The position numbers and the translations under genes were made by a program. Below the pieces are notes generated by a model. It searched no databases. It saw nothing but the letters and a program-made list of their open reading frames with translations, and was not told the origin of the DNA. A DNA stretch of 64,000 nt from Sipunculus nudus. Lineage: Eukaryota > Annelida > Sipuncula > Golfingiida > Sipunculidae. The stretch is from positions 20,681,456 through 20,745,455 of the forward strand of contig CM049318.1 of the NCBI GenBank assembly GCA_026874595.1, written 5' to 3'. This document shows, one piece after another, positions 25,140-36,729 of the stretch. The first letter of the stretch is position 1. The number at the start of each line of letters is the position of its first letter.

Positions 25140-25995
25140 AGTGATAATGAGAGACAGACAATGGAGTATATGACCTTGGGAATAAGGTCAAGGTAATTAA
25201 CTAATGGAATGGCTTTGTTTTTGCAGGTGCAAAAACAGATATATGTCCCCCCCCCATGGGCCATGCAAAAATGTGAGAGAATAAAATATGCACTATCTGA
25301 AAAGTTAAGGCATTTTGGAAAATACGTGAATTTTCAGATCTGACCTTGAAGATCAAGGATAAGGTCACCAGTTTTCAGACTTGTTCAAGGGATTGGTGGA
25401 AACAGGTTGTGTGTCAAATTTGAGGACAAAATGTGCAATACTTCAAAATATGATGTTCACACAAAATTTTCACTTCAGTTGATTAGACCTTGAAGATCAA
25501 GGTCATCATCACTAGTTTTTTAACTCAGAGAGCATGGCAGAACTGGTGTGTCAAATTTTAGGGTAAATCTTCAGTACTTCTAAAGTTATGGGGTCACAAT
25601 AATCTATGAGTTGCTTAGATTTGACCATGAAGATCCTTCTCAAGGTCACCAGCTTTAGAACACATCCAAGAGCTTGGCTGAAACATGTTGTGTGACAAAT
25701 TTAAGGAAAAAACAAAATGCGCAATACTCCAAAAGTTTTACACTTTATACTCAGCAAATTTGACCTTGAAGATTAAGGTGAGTGATGTTCAAACTCATCA
25801 GAGATTTTCAGCAGATTTGACCTTGAAGATTAAGGTGAGTGGTGTTCAAACTCATATGAGACTTTTAGCAGATTTGACCTTGAAGATTAAGGTCAGCGGT
25901 GTTCAAATTCATCCCAGATTTTTCAAGAAACAAATTGGTTTCAAATTTTGGGAAAAATATGCTGCCCTTCAAAAGTTACAGTGTTCACAAGATTT
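25140..25995. repeat. Diverged repeat with TGACCTTGAAGATCAAGGTCA palindromes
   Basis: The phrase TTGACCTTGAAGAT-AAGGT recurs near 25343, 25485, 25619, 25757, 25817 and 25875. The last three copies are a 60-bp tandem. The motif is a near-perfect palindrome of two opposed AGGTCA half-sites. The 105-codon frame here repeats DLTLKIKVSGVQTH and is a tandem artefact. Confidence 0.65.
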
Positions 25996-26459
25996 CCTAT
26001 AGATGACTGACCAAGGCACTGAAAACAAAAGGGGGAAACATGAAAACCAGGTGCAAATCATTGACCTAGGAAAACTAATTGTCCAAATTTCAGCTTTTGA
26101 AAATCAGCCATATTGGACATCTATCACAAACAGAATATGGCAGAGGAAAAAAAATACTATTTGAAATCAACTGTTTAATTGGTACTTGAAATGAAGCGGG
26201 GGCAAGTTTCATCAACAATAAATTGATTAAAATATGAATATGTAAAAATAAACTCATCAACCCAAATAAGCCTCCAATCTTAGCCTTGGGGGAAATGCAG
26301 AAGCTAAATGAGGCCAAAGTGACCTCTTTCAGCAGTAGTAGGTAGTATGAGAATGTCACTTTGCATCTACATGTAGTCTATACCTAACTATATGCGAAAC
26401 TGATAACTGCAGGTCAAATGTGAACAGTTGTGAAACATGACACGTTAACAGAGTCTAAA

Positions 26460-27330
26460 CTAGAAAATACACTTAACATGTGGAAAAGAGATTATAATCT
26501 TTATAACTTTGATGAGGTACTTGCCTCATTTTTTTAAAATTCCAAAACTGATGAACGCAGTTCAACTTCGAATGTTCCAATATTCAATATAAAGTAGAAC
26601 ATTGTATTTAAATAATAGATTGTTTAAAATCAAATTAGTTGAAAATCCATACTGCACATTCGGCAAAGAATTGGATGAAACATATGAACACTTGTTCTGG
26701 TCATGCACATTTACCCTATTACTGTGGAGAGAATTCTCTTCATGGATGTTTTTGAAAAAGGTTTTACCTTATCGCAAAATGTTTGAAGGTCAATCCATAA
26801 TTATTGGGGAATATACAGGATTAATTGTTAGTCTGATTTTATACGTTAAAAGATATATTTACATTAGCAAGTGTAAGAAGGTGAAACCATCCTTGAAAGG
26901 GGCAATAGTATATATTAGACAAATTATGGACATAGAGAAATTTATTGCTAATAAGAATGGCAAGATAAACACACATATGGAAAAATGGGGAAAACTCTTG
27001 CCTGCTGAAAGTCTTACTTGAACTAAACAAGTTCAAGTACAAAATAAAAAATAAAGTGAGCAATAAAGACAGATTTGAATATTTCAAAAGGAATAGGTTA
27101 ATACACTTTCCTGGCATTTGAATATATGAATTAAATATAGTATTTATTGGGCCACTGTCTACTCATCAATGCTATCTATTTGTTATCACCTTAATATGAA
27201 ATATAATAGAAGATCAGAAAAAAACAAGAAGTGTGTCACCAAACTATATTATGTGCATTGTATACAGACTGATCTTGTGAATCATTTTTGTGAATTTATG
27301 TATTGTTATGATTATTAAAAAAAAAAAAAC
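26460..27330 (+). pseudogene. Decayed 3' end of a LINE (reverse-transcriptase C-terminal zinc-knuckle region)
   Basis: The open stretch 26602-27021 reads NNRLFKIKLVENPYCTF then ETYEHLFWSC and LLLWREF. This pattern is characteristic of the region after the reverse transcriptase in many non-LTR retrotransposons (C-x-x-C...EHLFW-x-C). The second Cys of the knuckle is Gly (CTFG). A stop or frameshift lies upstream, after LRMFQYSI at about 26585. The 3' UTR ends in an A-run at 27317-27329. The reverse-transcriptase and endonuclease domains are absent, so it is a 5'-truncated dead copy. Clade not assigned. Confidence 0.75.
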
Positions 27331-27331
27331 A

Positions 27332-29760
27332 GTGACCCATGGGTCATGACGCTCAGCTGCCAAGCATGACCTGCGACATCATGGGCTGCAATTCACAACT
27401 TCTAGTAAAATTGTTGCAGAACCTATATGCCAATTTTGTTTAAACATTCTACATTGCCATAAATTCTTATCATATATGTCTGGTTAAAACATAGTGAATG
27501 ATGGTCTGAGGCAAAATGTATGGTTGTTGAGGTATCAGGAACTAATCCCACAGCTTGCTCGATACCTGTCAGTCTCAAAAGGAATACCACACAGGCCACA
27601 TATAAGATCAAAATATAGCAAAGGTTCAAGGAAATCCATGCAAGAATTATTGTGAAACAGGTGCTTCCATATTAATTTTTATTCAATACAAGCCAACTGT
27701 ACTGAGCTTTCATAAATGATGGTCATATTTATTAAGAAATCTTTGACCCAATGCAAGATTACATTAATATACATCCCACTGCATTCAATTTAATAGTTCT
27801 TGAGATAATATGTTCTAAAGGAATTTAAAGATGGCGTCCTGGTGGCCATATTGGATTTCTGACAGGTCGGAAATTGAACAACAAACATCCTCTAAAAGGG
27901 ACCAAACATCATAAAAAAATTACAGAAACTGTCCTGGCAAAAGGATTTCTAAAATGGCTACCTGGCAGACATAATGGTTTTCTAACAAGTCACACATCCT
28001 CCAATAAGACACTAATCTTGTAGCAACTGCTTCAAAGAATGTAACAGTTATGAATGTCCAAAACAATTCAAAATGCATGATCAGGTTGGAGAGCTTTCAT
28101 ATCAGATTTATGAACATGCAAATGTAAAAAGTGCAAGTCCAATTTGTTTTAATTATCAGCTTGCTATTCAATGGGGTCAGCAGGGTAGGTAAACTGCAAA
28201 ACCTAAAAGAAAAGAAATGCAGAAAGCATCACTAAGAGTCTTGTAATCAAATAAAGCCATCCTAAATCCAGGTACAGACCCACATATTATCAGAACAAAC
28301 ACTTGCTGGTATATCTGATGATTTTGTATAATAATATTCAGATATCTAGAAAACTAAGTTTATTGCTATGATTCCATGATATAAACTGCAAAATGTTCCC
28401 ATCATTTTATAAATCAGTAGCTAAACTTAACACTTAACTCTCATAGTCTTAATGCCTGGCCAAAGCATTCCGGCAACAGTGTTTTTGTTATGCACTTATG
28501 ATATATCCTTATCACTCCATGAGCTGATACAAAAGGGAGTCATATATCACAAGTGTCACTGACAATTATGGGCAAATAGTGAGATGTACCAGTTGTGAGT
28601 GCCATTTGGTTATATATATAAGAAAACAAGAAAAATAGAGATGGTCTACAAAATAAGTTATTGTGAACGTCCCTGATCTATGACCTTGGCCTTTTGCCCA
28701 CATATCAACTGGATTCTTTCTAAATGATGGGTAACTACTAACCACTTACATCTGGCCGGGTGTAATTACTTGGCAACCAATGAGTGAATAACTTAGACCT
28801 GCAACCTTTAACCTCCTGACCAGCTGACCTCAAAATCAATTAGTTATTTCTTCATGCAAAAAGACCCATAAATATGAAGTTTGAATCAAATTCAGTGATG
28901 CATAGATGTGGCATATGTGAAAGACTGAAGGTTTGGGTTGAACAGTTTCACTTGAAATATGTTCACAAGCATTTAGAACAATATTGTGACCTTGACCTTT
29001 GACCTTTTGAACTCAACATCAATAGGCTTCTTCTCCTATTGGTAGGTAAGCCATATATGACAGATGGAAAGTATAGATTGAAAAGTTTGCTGAAAATGAC
29101 TCCACGCAAGAAGAGGGTGCTGTGAACTTGACCTTTGACCTCAAAATCAACAGGTCTTTTCCCCTGTTGGCAGAGAAGCGATATCAGTGCTGAAAGGTTT
29201 GGAATGAAAGGTCTAGCTTGAAATGTGTCCACAACCTTTTCAAAGATATAGATCCTGTGACCCTGACCTTTGACCTTGTGACCTCAACATCTATAGGATT
29301 CTTCTCCCACTTAGTAGGTGAGCTATATGTGAAAGATCAAAGAATTGGGATGAAAGGTTTGGCTTAAAATGCATCCTGAGGCTTTTCAAAGAAGTTGGTT
29401 CTGTGACCTTGACCTTTGATCTTGTGACCTCAAAATAATTATGGTTCTTCCCCTGTTGGTAGGTGAGCTGTATGTGAAAGATGGAAGGTTTGGGATGAAA
29501 ATTTTGGCTAAAAGAATTATTTCTGGGGGGGTGCAAACACACCCCATAACTTCAAGAATATAGGTCACAGTGACCTAATTTCAGGTTTGCAAGGAGATCT
29601 TTTTAGAACCTCTAAGACTGCATAGGGTTCATGGCCCTAGCCCCTATGGTTACGATTTGTGCCCTGCTAAAGGACGGCCGGCCGGACGGACAGACGGAAG
29701 GACGCCGGACAAAGACCCATCCCTATAGCCCAGCATGACTGAAAGTCAGCTGAGCTAAAA
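27332..29760 (+). mobile_element. Family A element, copy A-2 (core with DR1-type motifs)
   Basis: It starts GTGACCCATGGGTCATGACG immediately after the A-tail of the decayed LINE and ends GTCAGCTGAGCTAAAA. The 3' half (28960-29570) has irregular tandem units related to those of the element at 13943-16517, with exact TGACCTTTGACCT at 28993, 29129 and 29264. The 5' half contains an unrelated segment with a GGCCATATTGG motif (about 27840). No coding capacity is seen. Confidence 0.7.
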
Positions 29761-31887
29761 AAAAAAACAGAGTCTAAACTGACAAAACAGACACCAAATG
29801 GAGGCTCATTGTTATAGCTGAATTATACACAGCTGAGTTACTAAAAAAGACAGGTTCATGGTCTATAATTATCATTATACAATGTAGACAAGAACCATAT
29901 GTTAAGAATTATAACGCATAATTATGTATTCTGGATTTCAGGTGATTATATATACAGGATATAACAAATTATGAATTATTAACTGTATAATTTAAAGGGC
30001 CCAATCAGCCATCTGACCTTTATAAAACTTAAGATAATCCCTTGGAGTTTTTATATAAATAGGCCAGAAAATGTGAATATCACCACACACAGGCTGCTTG
30101 CCTTGTTTATATCAATGTGTCTATAATATTTAGAGGCCTCCAAAAGTAAACAAATTCAACAAGTGCATCTGGCAGCAAGTCAGATAAGCCAGAGCTTTGC
30201 AAATGGCATTTTTCTCATCAAGTGACCTACCACCTTAGGTAACATGTTTTTCCTGTTAAACATTTTGTCAACATTGCTGTGTTTACAAACATTTTGCTGA
30301 TAAATAAGTTCATATATCCTTCACAAAGGCTTTATAAGAACTTTTCACAACCAAAATTACCCTTAGATCACTAATATATACACCCAGGAAGCCAGAAATC
30401 ACATATAACCTTTTTCAAAAGTTAGGTGAATGGGCACCTTTAAACAAAAGGATGAATCTTTGAGGTTCTATGGGATTTTACCATTTTGACCGTTCTAGAG
30501 AGTGGTAGGGGTCAAACTGGAGACCCACCTATCCACTGGATATCTGGATTTTACAGTAAAAGGTTATAGACAGGAGCAGCCAAAATATTTATCCCCACTT
30601 ATTCTAATTAATTCCAAATGTCTAACTGAAGGGGGAGAGAGATCAGCTAGCTCTTACCAGGAGGTATAGGAACAGGTTGGAATCTCGTATAGAAACAGGT
30701 GGGATCTTCCATGCATAATCAACAGGTAACAGATTCAAACAAATCTTAACATTTGATATCTTCTAGCCATTTACTTGCCTTACCATCACAGGGGTATGAA
30801 ATGTAAGTGAACTCATATTAATTCAGGACCATGTACATCTGGGTGACTGTGTTAACTGTTTAACTAAATGTTTTTGGGTTATCTACACACAAACCCTTAT
30901 ATATTTTGCATCTGTGGCTGACATTTTTTGAGACATCTGTAGGTGTCCTGACCACTGAACAGCCCCAGTTTAGTGACACACTCAAGAGTAAACCATTTGC
31001 CTGATATCTGAGCCATTAATGGCCTGTCTCTGGGACCCCAACATCAGACTCAATTAGGCCTACATTGACCAGTCCACTTCACCTGACACCTCTCAGCCAC
31101 ACAGGAAAGGGAACAAATGATAATGAGCTTGCTCTTCAAGAAACAGGTAAGACCTTATTCTCCATCAGCAGCTCTAGCTACCAAGGAGCTTATGTTTCTA
31201 TCTATGTCTGTTGGACTGTATGTTGGCTGGATTATGTCAAAACTACTAAACTGATTCCCACAAAACGAAAAAGGACTAGATGATAATGAGAATGATCATC
31301 CAGAAACTGGAAGGCCACACTCTTTATCATCAGCTCAACCAAGGAGGTTATGTTTTAACCCATGTTTATTTTTCTGTATGTTAGCAGGATTAAGCTATGT
31401 GGTACATATGCATAAAGCAGATATATAAAGGACACTTGTGATTCTTTCAATATCTAAGCATATGCAGTACATATGCAGCAAAATTGGGAATATATAATCG
31501 AGCTGCACGAGTAGAGTTCATTTGCCGAAGGAATACCCTATCATTGATGTCAAAGTTTGGAACTTTACCTTCCATTACCATATGCACATTTTTTATCACT
31601 ACCCTAAACAAATGAAATGTGCTGCATATGCATATAAGCATGTGTACTGGAACCACTCCAAGAGCACATAATGTGTCTTATTTCCAGCTGCATACGCATA
31701 CATAATGCTTATGTACTGCAAATACTATTATGGAATACTACTAAATATGCAGAGACTATTGAACTTATTCCTACAAAACTTTATGGATCAGAGCTTGAAA
31801 AATTTACAAAACTGTGCTCGCCTGTCAGACTAGTGCCCTTGAAAATTTACTCTCCCTTAACAATTTGTACTCGCATTAAAAAAACAA
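29761..31887. other. Non-coding stretch between A-2 and A-3
   Basis: Besides the Family D MITE, 31060-31880 contains phrases of the type found in diverged bivalve repeats (CTGATTCCCACAAAACG, GGAACTTATTCC-like). No exon is supported. Confidence 0.4.
29998..30462 (+). mobile_element. Family D MITE, TTAA-flanked, copy 1
   Basis: A 465-bp element beginning AGGGCCCAATCAGCC and ending GGTGAATGGGCACCT, so the termini are imperfect inverted repeats (AGG-GCCCA-TCA-CC). TTAA lies on both sides, as in piggyBac-type target duplication. It is collinear with the copy at 55315-55778. It is non-coding. Confidence 0.65.
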
Positions 31888-34524
31888 GGGACCTATGGGT
31901 CACGACGCTCAGCTGTTATATATGATAAAAAAATATTATTTAGAAATGAGGCACATGCTGGTTTTGTGTGGTAATAAATATAAGCTGTATTATGAGTTGT
32001 TGTTTAGCTTATGTATGATTTTGATAGTACCTTTAGAGACAGGGAAGAGGATTGATTTCATTTATTTTATTAACAAATGGAGTACTACTGTCACACAGAT
32101 TTTGACTTGGCCATATAACTTATAAGCAGAACATATAATATAAGAGTTTAACTATTTATTAAAAAAATTACAAATATTGTCCCAAATATAATTTTTATTA
32201 AAAATAATAAGAGAATCATATGATTTTTTAAAATGAAATATAACTGATATGATTATTAAAATAATATTAAAGAATATATTCATGAATGCATTCATGAATA
32301 CATTTTGAAAGTATTTGCACGAGTATTCATATACTTTCATTTTTACCTGAATTCCCATTCTTTATGCAAGAAATTTTATAATGGAGTACATAATCATATT
32401 CGTATTTAAATACAATTACAAAGTATTCGCACCATGTCTGGTATTTATTCAGTTTTCACCAAACAATGATGTTGAGAATCCAGAATATACAAAATTCACA
32501 CATTTAAATAATGATCATAAGTACCTGGTTTTATGGCTTTTATTTATATTAAAAAATAACTGTAAAAAATTCATTTTGGACTAATTTCACATCAATGTAC
32601 ACACTAGACACAGTAGGAATCTAGATTAATATTATCAACTGCATCTTTGTCTATCATTAATTTCCTTTATATAATCCTTAATGATTAGTAATGAATAATA
32701 TGATTTACTTCTTTATCATTAAAAATGAACTGAAAAATGCCATAGGTGACTGCATGGTGTTATTTGGAATATGTGACATTCTACCCATCAATACAAGATT
32801 CTTATATCATCAGTAACTGCAAGTTAATTTCCTGTTATTATAAACTAACAAATTCCTTTTCTATTTTTCTTTAATTTGTTATTTAAAACCAATAAAAATT
32901 TATTAATTTATTGTTTATTGTTATGTTGTTGGTTAAAACTACTAGATGAGCTGGGTTGAACACCTGGATCAACTGTGGCTGGCCATAAGCTGCCTGGATT
33001 CTCCCCTCAAGCGTGCATAATTTGATGAAAGGTCAACAAGGTCAACATACAGGTGACTCAAGAGGGGCTGGAGAGAGCCAAAGTCTGACAGGGTCCCATA
33101 AAAAACATTAATAAAAGCTACAATATTTGGCAAATTTCTTTTAGCTTTCTAAACTAAAAAGCTGAAATCCTTATGTGTGCATGATATGAAAATTATATCA
33201 ACAGTGCTCACGGGAAACAAACGTGCCATGGTCACAGTTGGGCAAAATTTAAGGTACTAATTTTATATTTATACTAATAACTTATAAAATTTGAAAAATT
33301 CAGAACTAATTTTGGGTATTCAATTGAATCTTGATTAAATAATGTTACATCCCTGACAAAAAAGATCTCTAGCTTCAGCAATTCCCCCTGGTTAAGGGAG
33401 TAAATATATTTCTTGATTTTTTACAAAGTGCATTATGTTTGGGCCCATAACTTAAAAAAAATACACAATACTGACATCATTTCTTGCATGTGCATAGTGA
33501 ATGTATAGAAAAATATGTATATTATATATGATCAAAGTCAGATCAGTGGTTTTGATATTAGGCAGTCTTAAAGTGTAACATTGGGTTTTTAATGGAAAAA
33601 TGAAGTTTTTCATCGATATCTTGAAGGAATTAAGTCCTAGTGACCAAATTCTTGGCATGGTAGGGGATTTTGGAGAAATCTAACTGTATGCCAAATTTAA
33701 GGAACTTAGAGCTGAAGCTCGGGAGCTGAGCTCTAGCAAACTGCATAACACTAGCAATATGTGACATGGTGCTTGAAAACTTGAATAAAATCTACAGTTT
33801 TTGATCAACTGGTTTCAAATTTTTGGTGTTAACAGTTGAAATGCTAACAAAAACATGCTGTGAAAATTAAATCCACAGCAGTTACAGCAAAAAAACGTGC
33901 CATGGTTAAAGTTGGGCAAAATTTAAGGTACCAATTTTTTATTTTTGCTAATATTTTTAAAAATTTAAAAGATTTTGATCTAATTTTGGGTATACAATTT
34001 AATTTTGATTAATAAAAATAATATTACTGGAAAAAAAGTGCTTAGCTTTAACAAGTTTTGTGTTAAGTGATAAAATTTCTTTCCTGATTATTTACAAAAT
34101 GCATTATGTTTGGGCCCATAACTTTTTTAAATTAAATAATACAGACCTAATTTCTGGCATGCACATAGGAATTATATAGAGGATTATTTATAGGAAATAT
34201 GAGGAAAAACAGATGATTGGTTTTGATATTAGGCAGTCCTAAAGTGTGAAAATAGGTTTTTAATAAAAAATTGAGGTTTTTCCTTAATTTCTTTAAGGAA
34301 TGAAGTCGCAAAGACCCAGTTTTCGGCTTGGTAGGAGATCTTGGGGACATCTAACATTATGCTGAATTTTGGATTCCTAGGTCTTACGGTTTCAAAACGT
34401 GCCACATCTACGGACGGACGGACGGACGGACGGACGGACGGACGGACGGACGGACAGACGGACGGACGACGGACAATGGACCACGACTATAGCTCAGATG
34501 ACTTATAGTCAGCTGAGCTAAAAA
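31888..34524 (+). mobile_element. Family A element, copy A-3 (2.6 kb)
   Basis: It starts GGGACCTATGGGTCACGACG and ends with a near-perfect hairpin, TAGCTCAGATGACT-TAT-AGTCAGCTGAGCTA (13 of 14 pairs), then AAAA. Two units of about 650 bp with the shared phrase GGGCAAAATTTAAGGTAC (near 33240 and 33915) form a tandem duplication. A (GGAC)n array at 34411-34472 precedes the hairpin. Its sequence is recognisably homologous to A-4, which is inverted. No coding capacity is seen. Confidence 0.75.
34411..34472. repeat. (GGAC)n microsatellite inside element A-3
   Basis: About 14 GGAC repeats just upstream of the terminal hairpin. Equivalent shorter (GACA/GGAC)n stretches precede the right ends of A-1 and A-2, so the array is a fixed part of the element's 3' end. 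Confidence 0.9.
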
Positions 34525-34920
34525 TGATAAGAAAGCATTAAGCAAACACATTTAATCTAGATAAGGATTCATTTTCTATGAGTTTATTTATAATTATAAT
34601 AATAATAATAAACAGGAATCATTTTGGAACCTAAAAAATATGGGGTCAGTGATTCACTTAATTAGTAAGAACTCTTCAAAGTTAGGTTGGATTTCTAGGT
34701 GGTGTGATCATAACTAAAACATCTTTGAGTCTGTAATTTTGTTTGTATGACCCTCCATTTTCAAATACTGGTAAAATACCTGTGATAAGAGTCTCTAAAC
34801 TCTAACAGTAAAAATGCATGGTTAACTTTGTGTGAAGAGTAACTTTTCCTGTTACTGTACATCTTCACATTCTTAGGATAAAGTCATTATTAAAGTGTGG
34901 AAATCAAATCCAGTGAATAA

Positions 34921-35265
34921 ACCAGCTTCTTTGGTCTAGAGAAAGAGAACTGGGCTTACAGCTGGTAGTAGGAGATTGTGAGTTCCTATCACAGCTGATG
35001 ATCAGTGAAATGTTTAATAATCAGCAACCCCAGGTGAGTGTTCAACAGGATTAATGGGAAGACTGCCTCACAGCCATGTCTCACATCCCAACAGGTGTGC
35101 TTTTTTTTTGGGGGGGGGGGGGGGTTTATGACCCAGCAATGGGCTTCATCACACACCCAGGAATGACAGAATGCTAGAGTCAAGCCACCCCCCTCCCCTT
35201 CCTGCCTTCCAATACAGTCCAACACCAAAATGGATTTAAGCAGATATCCATAAGTTAGGTTAAGA
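34921..35265 (+). mobile_element. Old SINE (type 1), + strand
   Basis: It begins ACCAGCTTCTTTGGTCTAGA, with a degraded A box and GGAGATTGTGAGTTCCTATC in the B-box position. It continues with body phrases seen in younger copies (ATTAATGGGAAGACTGCC, ACCCAGCAATG). A G-tract of about 14 bases interrupts it at 35110. Confidence 0.6.
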
Positions 35266-35406
35266 CAGCATTCAAAATGTTTATCTGCACTAATTTAATA
35301 TACTAAGATAAAAGTCCAGTGAACAAAGTAAAAGTAACAACATGGCAAGATAGTATCTAGTCAGACCTCTTAACCCATCCCCTTAAAATATATTTATATA
35401 AATACA

Positions 35407-35580
35407 CAGTGAATTCTGGCTTACACAGCCACCTGTAGTACCAGCCCATGAACATGCTGGTATAGTGTTCATGTAAGCAGGTTTTTATGATGATTTACAG
35501 AAGTCTGTGACCAAAAAGTGGCTGTCTCAGTGGGGAAGAGGTCATTGTAGTGGGGTGGTCGTTAGTCAAGGTGTCACTCT
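35407..35580. mobile_element. Short MITE, related to the one at 9083
   Basis: CAGTGAATTCTGGCTTACA is at the left and GGTCGTTAGTCAAGGTGTCACTC at the right, with subterminal GGTGG/GTGGCTG motifs. The inverted termini are imperfect, so the call is tentative. Confidence 0.4.
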
Positions 35581-36282
35581 ATATATATTGTCTCAGGAAA
35601 ATGGTGGAAATGGGTAACTAGTGTAAAAAATATCTTAAGCATACACATTGTAATGGCAGATTCAAACCATAATAACTTTGGTATCGGCTTAAACCTTAAT
35701 GACTGCTGTTGGATCTGCCAAAATAGGGCTCTGGGAGTTTATGTTTTATTGAAAATCACCAGCTAAAGCAATTTAGGTATACTACAGGGATCAAAAAAGG
35801 AGATACTGTTTATTTGATGAAGTGTTGTGGTTCTTGGATTTAATTTATATTCAAATTTAAATTCAAATTTAGCGTGATGTTTGACTAAGTATTCACGATT
35901 CAGACAGTGTATTTTAAGATACCAGGCAGTATACAACCAAATGCTTGCACATCTGTAAATGTAATATATGTGTTCATTTATTGGCTTAGTTTGCAAAATG
36001 TACAGAAACAATTTATATATACAATAAAGGCGTGTGCAGCTTTGTTAAAGTGGGTGGGGCATTCTTGGGCTTTCATGTGAGGGGCAAATATTTGTTGAGT
36101 GCAAAGATTATCTGAAATGGTTGGCATTCATGTGCATTTTTTTCTTTTGATAAATATCCAACGCCCCTTTTGGAACAAATCAGTACATGCATACCATGCA
36201 AACTGAACAAGTTTGTTTTTTTTAAGTGACCTAATCTTGAGATGTGCTGTCACCCTTTGAGAATGTTCGTGACGTCACATAC

Positions 36283-36402
36283 CTGGGGCTGGATGTCACG
36301 AGTGTCCCGTTTGACGTCATGAGGACTGTCCCCGTTTTCCTGTTGGGTGGGCGGTGCTTGCTGTTCAGCGCCGGTTTCTGGGGTGGTGTCTCCGTTTTGC
36401 TC
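36283..36402 (-). CDS. Candidate second exon, acidic/Gln-rich disordered N-terminus
   Basis: On the - strand, 120 bases (exactly 40 codons) lie between an AG acceptor (TATTATAG) and a good donor (GTATGT at 36282-36277). They read EQNGDTTPETGAEQQ... to ...KRDTRDIQPQ with no stop: hydrophilic, rich in Q, D, T and P, and probably disordered. NGDTTP and NGDSPH look like an internal repetition. Joined to the ATG AAA exon it gives a plausible cytosolic N-terminus. I do not recognise the protein and found no third exon in 1-36282, so it may lie beyond the window. Two perfect TGACGTCA sites (36270-36277 and 36312-36319) sit at the donor and inside the exon, so the region could instead be promoter DNA. 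Confidence 0.42.
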
Positions 36403-36721
36403 CTATAATATCACACGTATATATAAATCAACAGTTACACATAATTAAGCTTGTGTCGCTTATACTGATGATTGCATATGTGAACGGTGGGGTGATATTT
36501 CATTGTGTGAAGCCAAATGAACGGGCTTGGGCCACCAGCCATTTTGCAAGGCTCGGGCACAGCGACCGGACAGCTATGAATGGGCGACGACACGGTATGC
36601 GCCGGTACAGGGACAATTTGTGAAGCTCTTTAGCTTAGGGGACTATAGAATTATGCCTGGATCTACCAAGTACTCCGTGCAAAACTACACTCGATATCAG
36701 AAATGTTAAACTAACACTTAC

Positions 36722-36727
36722 TTTCAT
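36722..36727 (-). CDS. Candidate first coding exon (ATG AAA) of an unknown gene
   Basis: On the - strand an ATG with A at -3 is followed by one codon and a consensus donor GTAAGTG (from 36721 down). An in-frame TAG lies five codons upstream, so this ATG would be the true start. The exon ends in phase 0, which fits the acceptor of the candidate exon at 36283-36402. Upstream (36730-37500, + coordinates) is CpG-rich and could be the promoter and 5' UTR. The exon is tiny and depends wholly on the pairing with the next one. Function unknown. Confidence 0.35.
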
Positions 36728-36729
36728 AT

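Noticed and set aside
36354-36623. 89-codon + strand frame in the CpG-rich region
   Set aside because: It mixes antisense of the candidate - strand exon with unrelated sequence, has no recognisable motif, and has no splice support.
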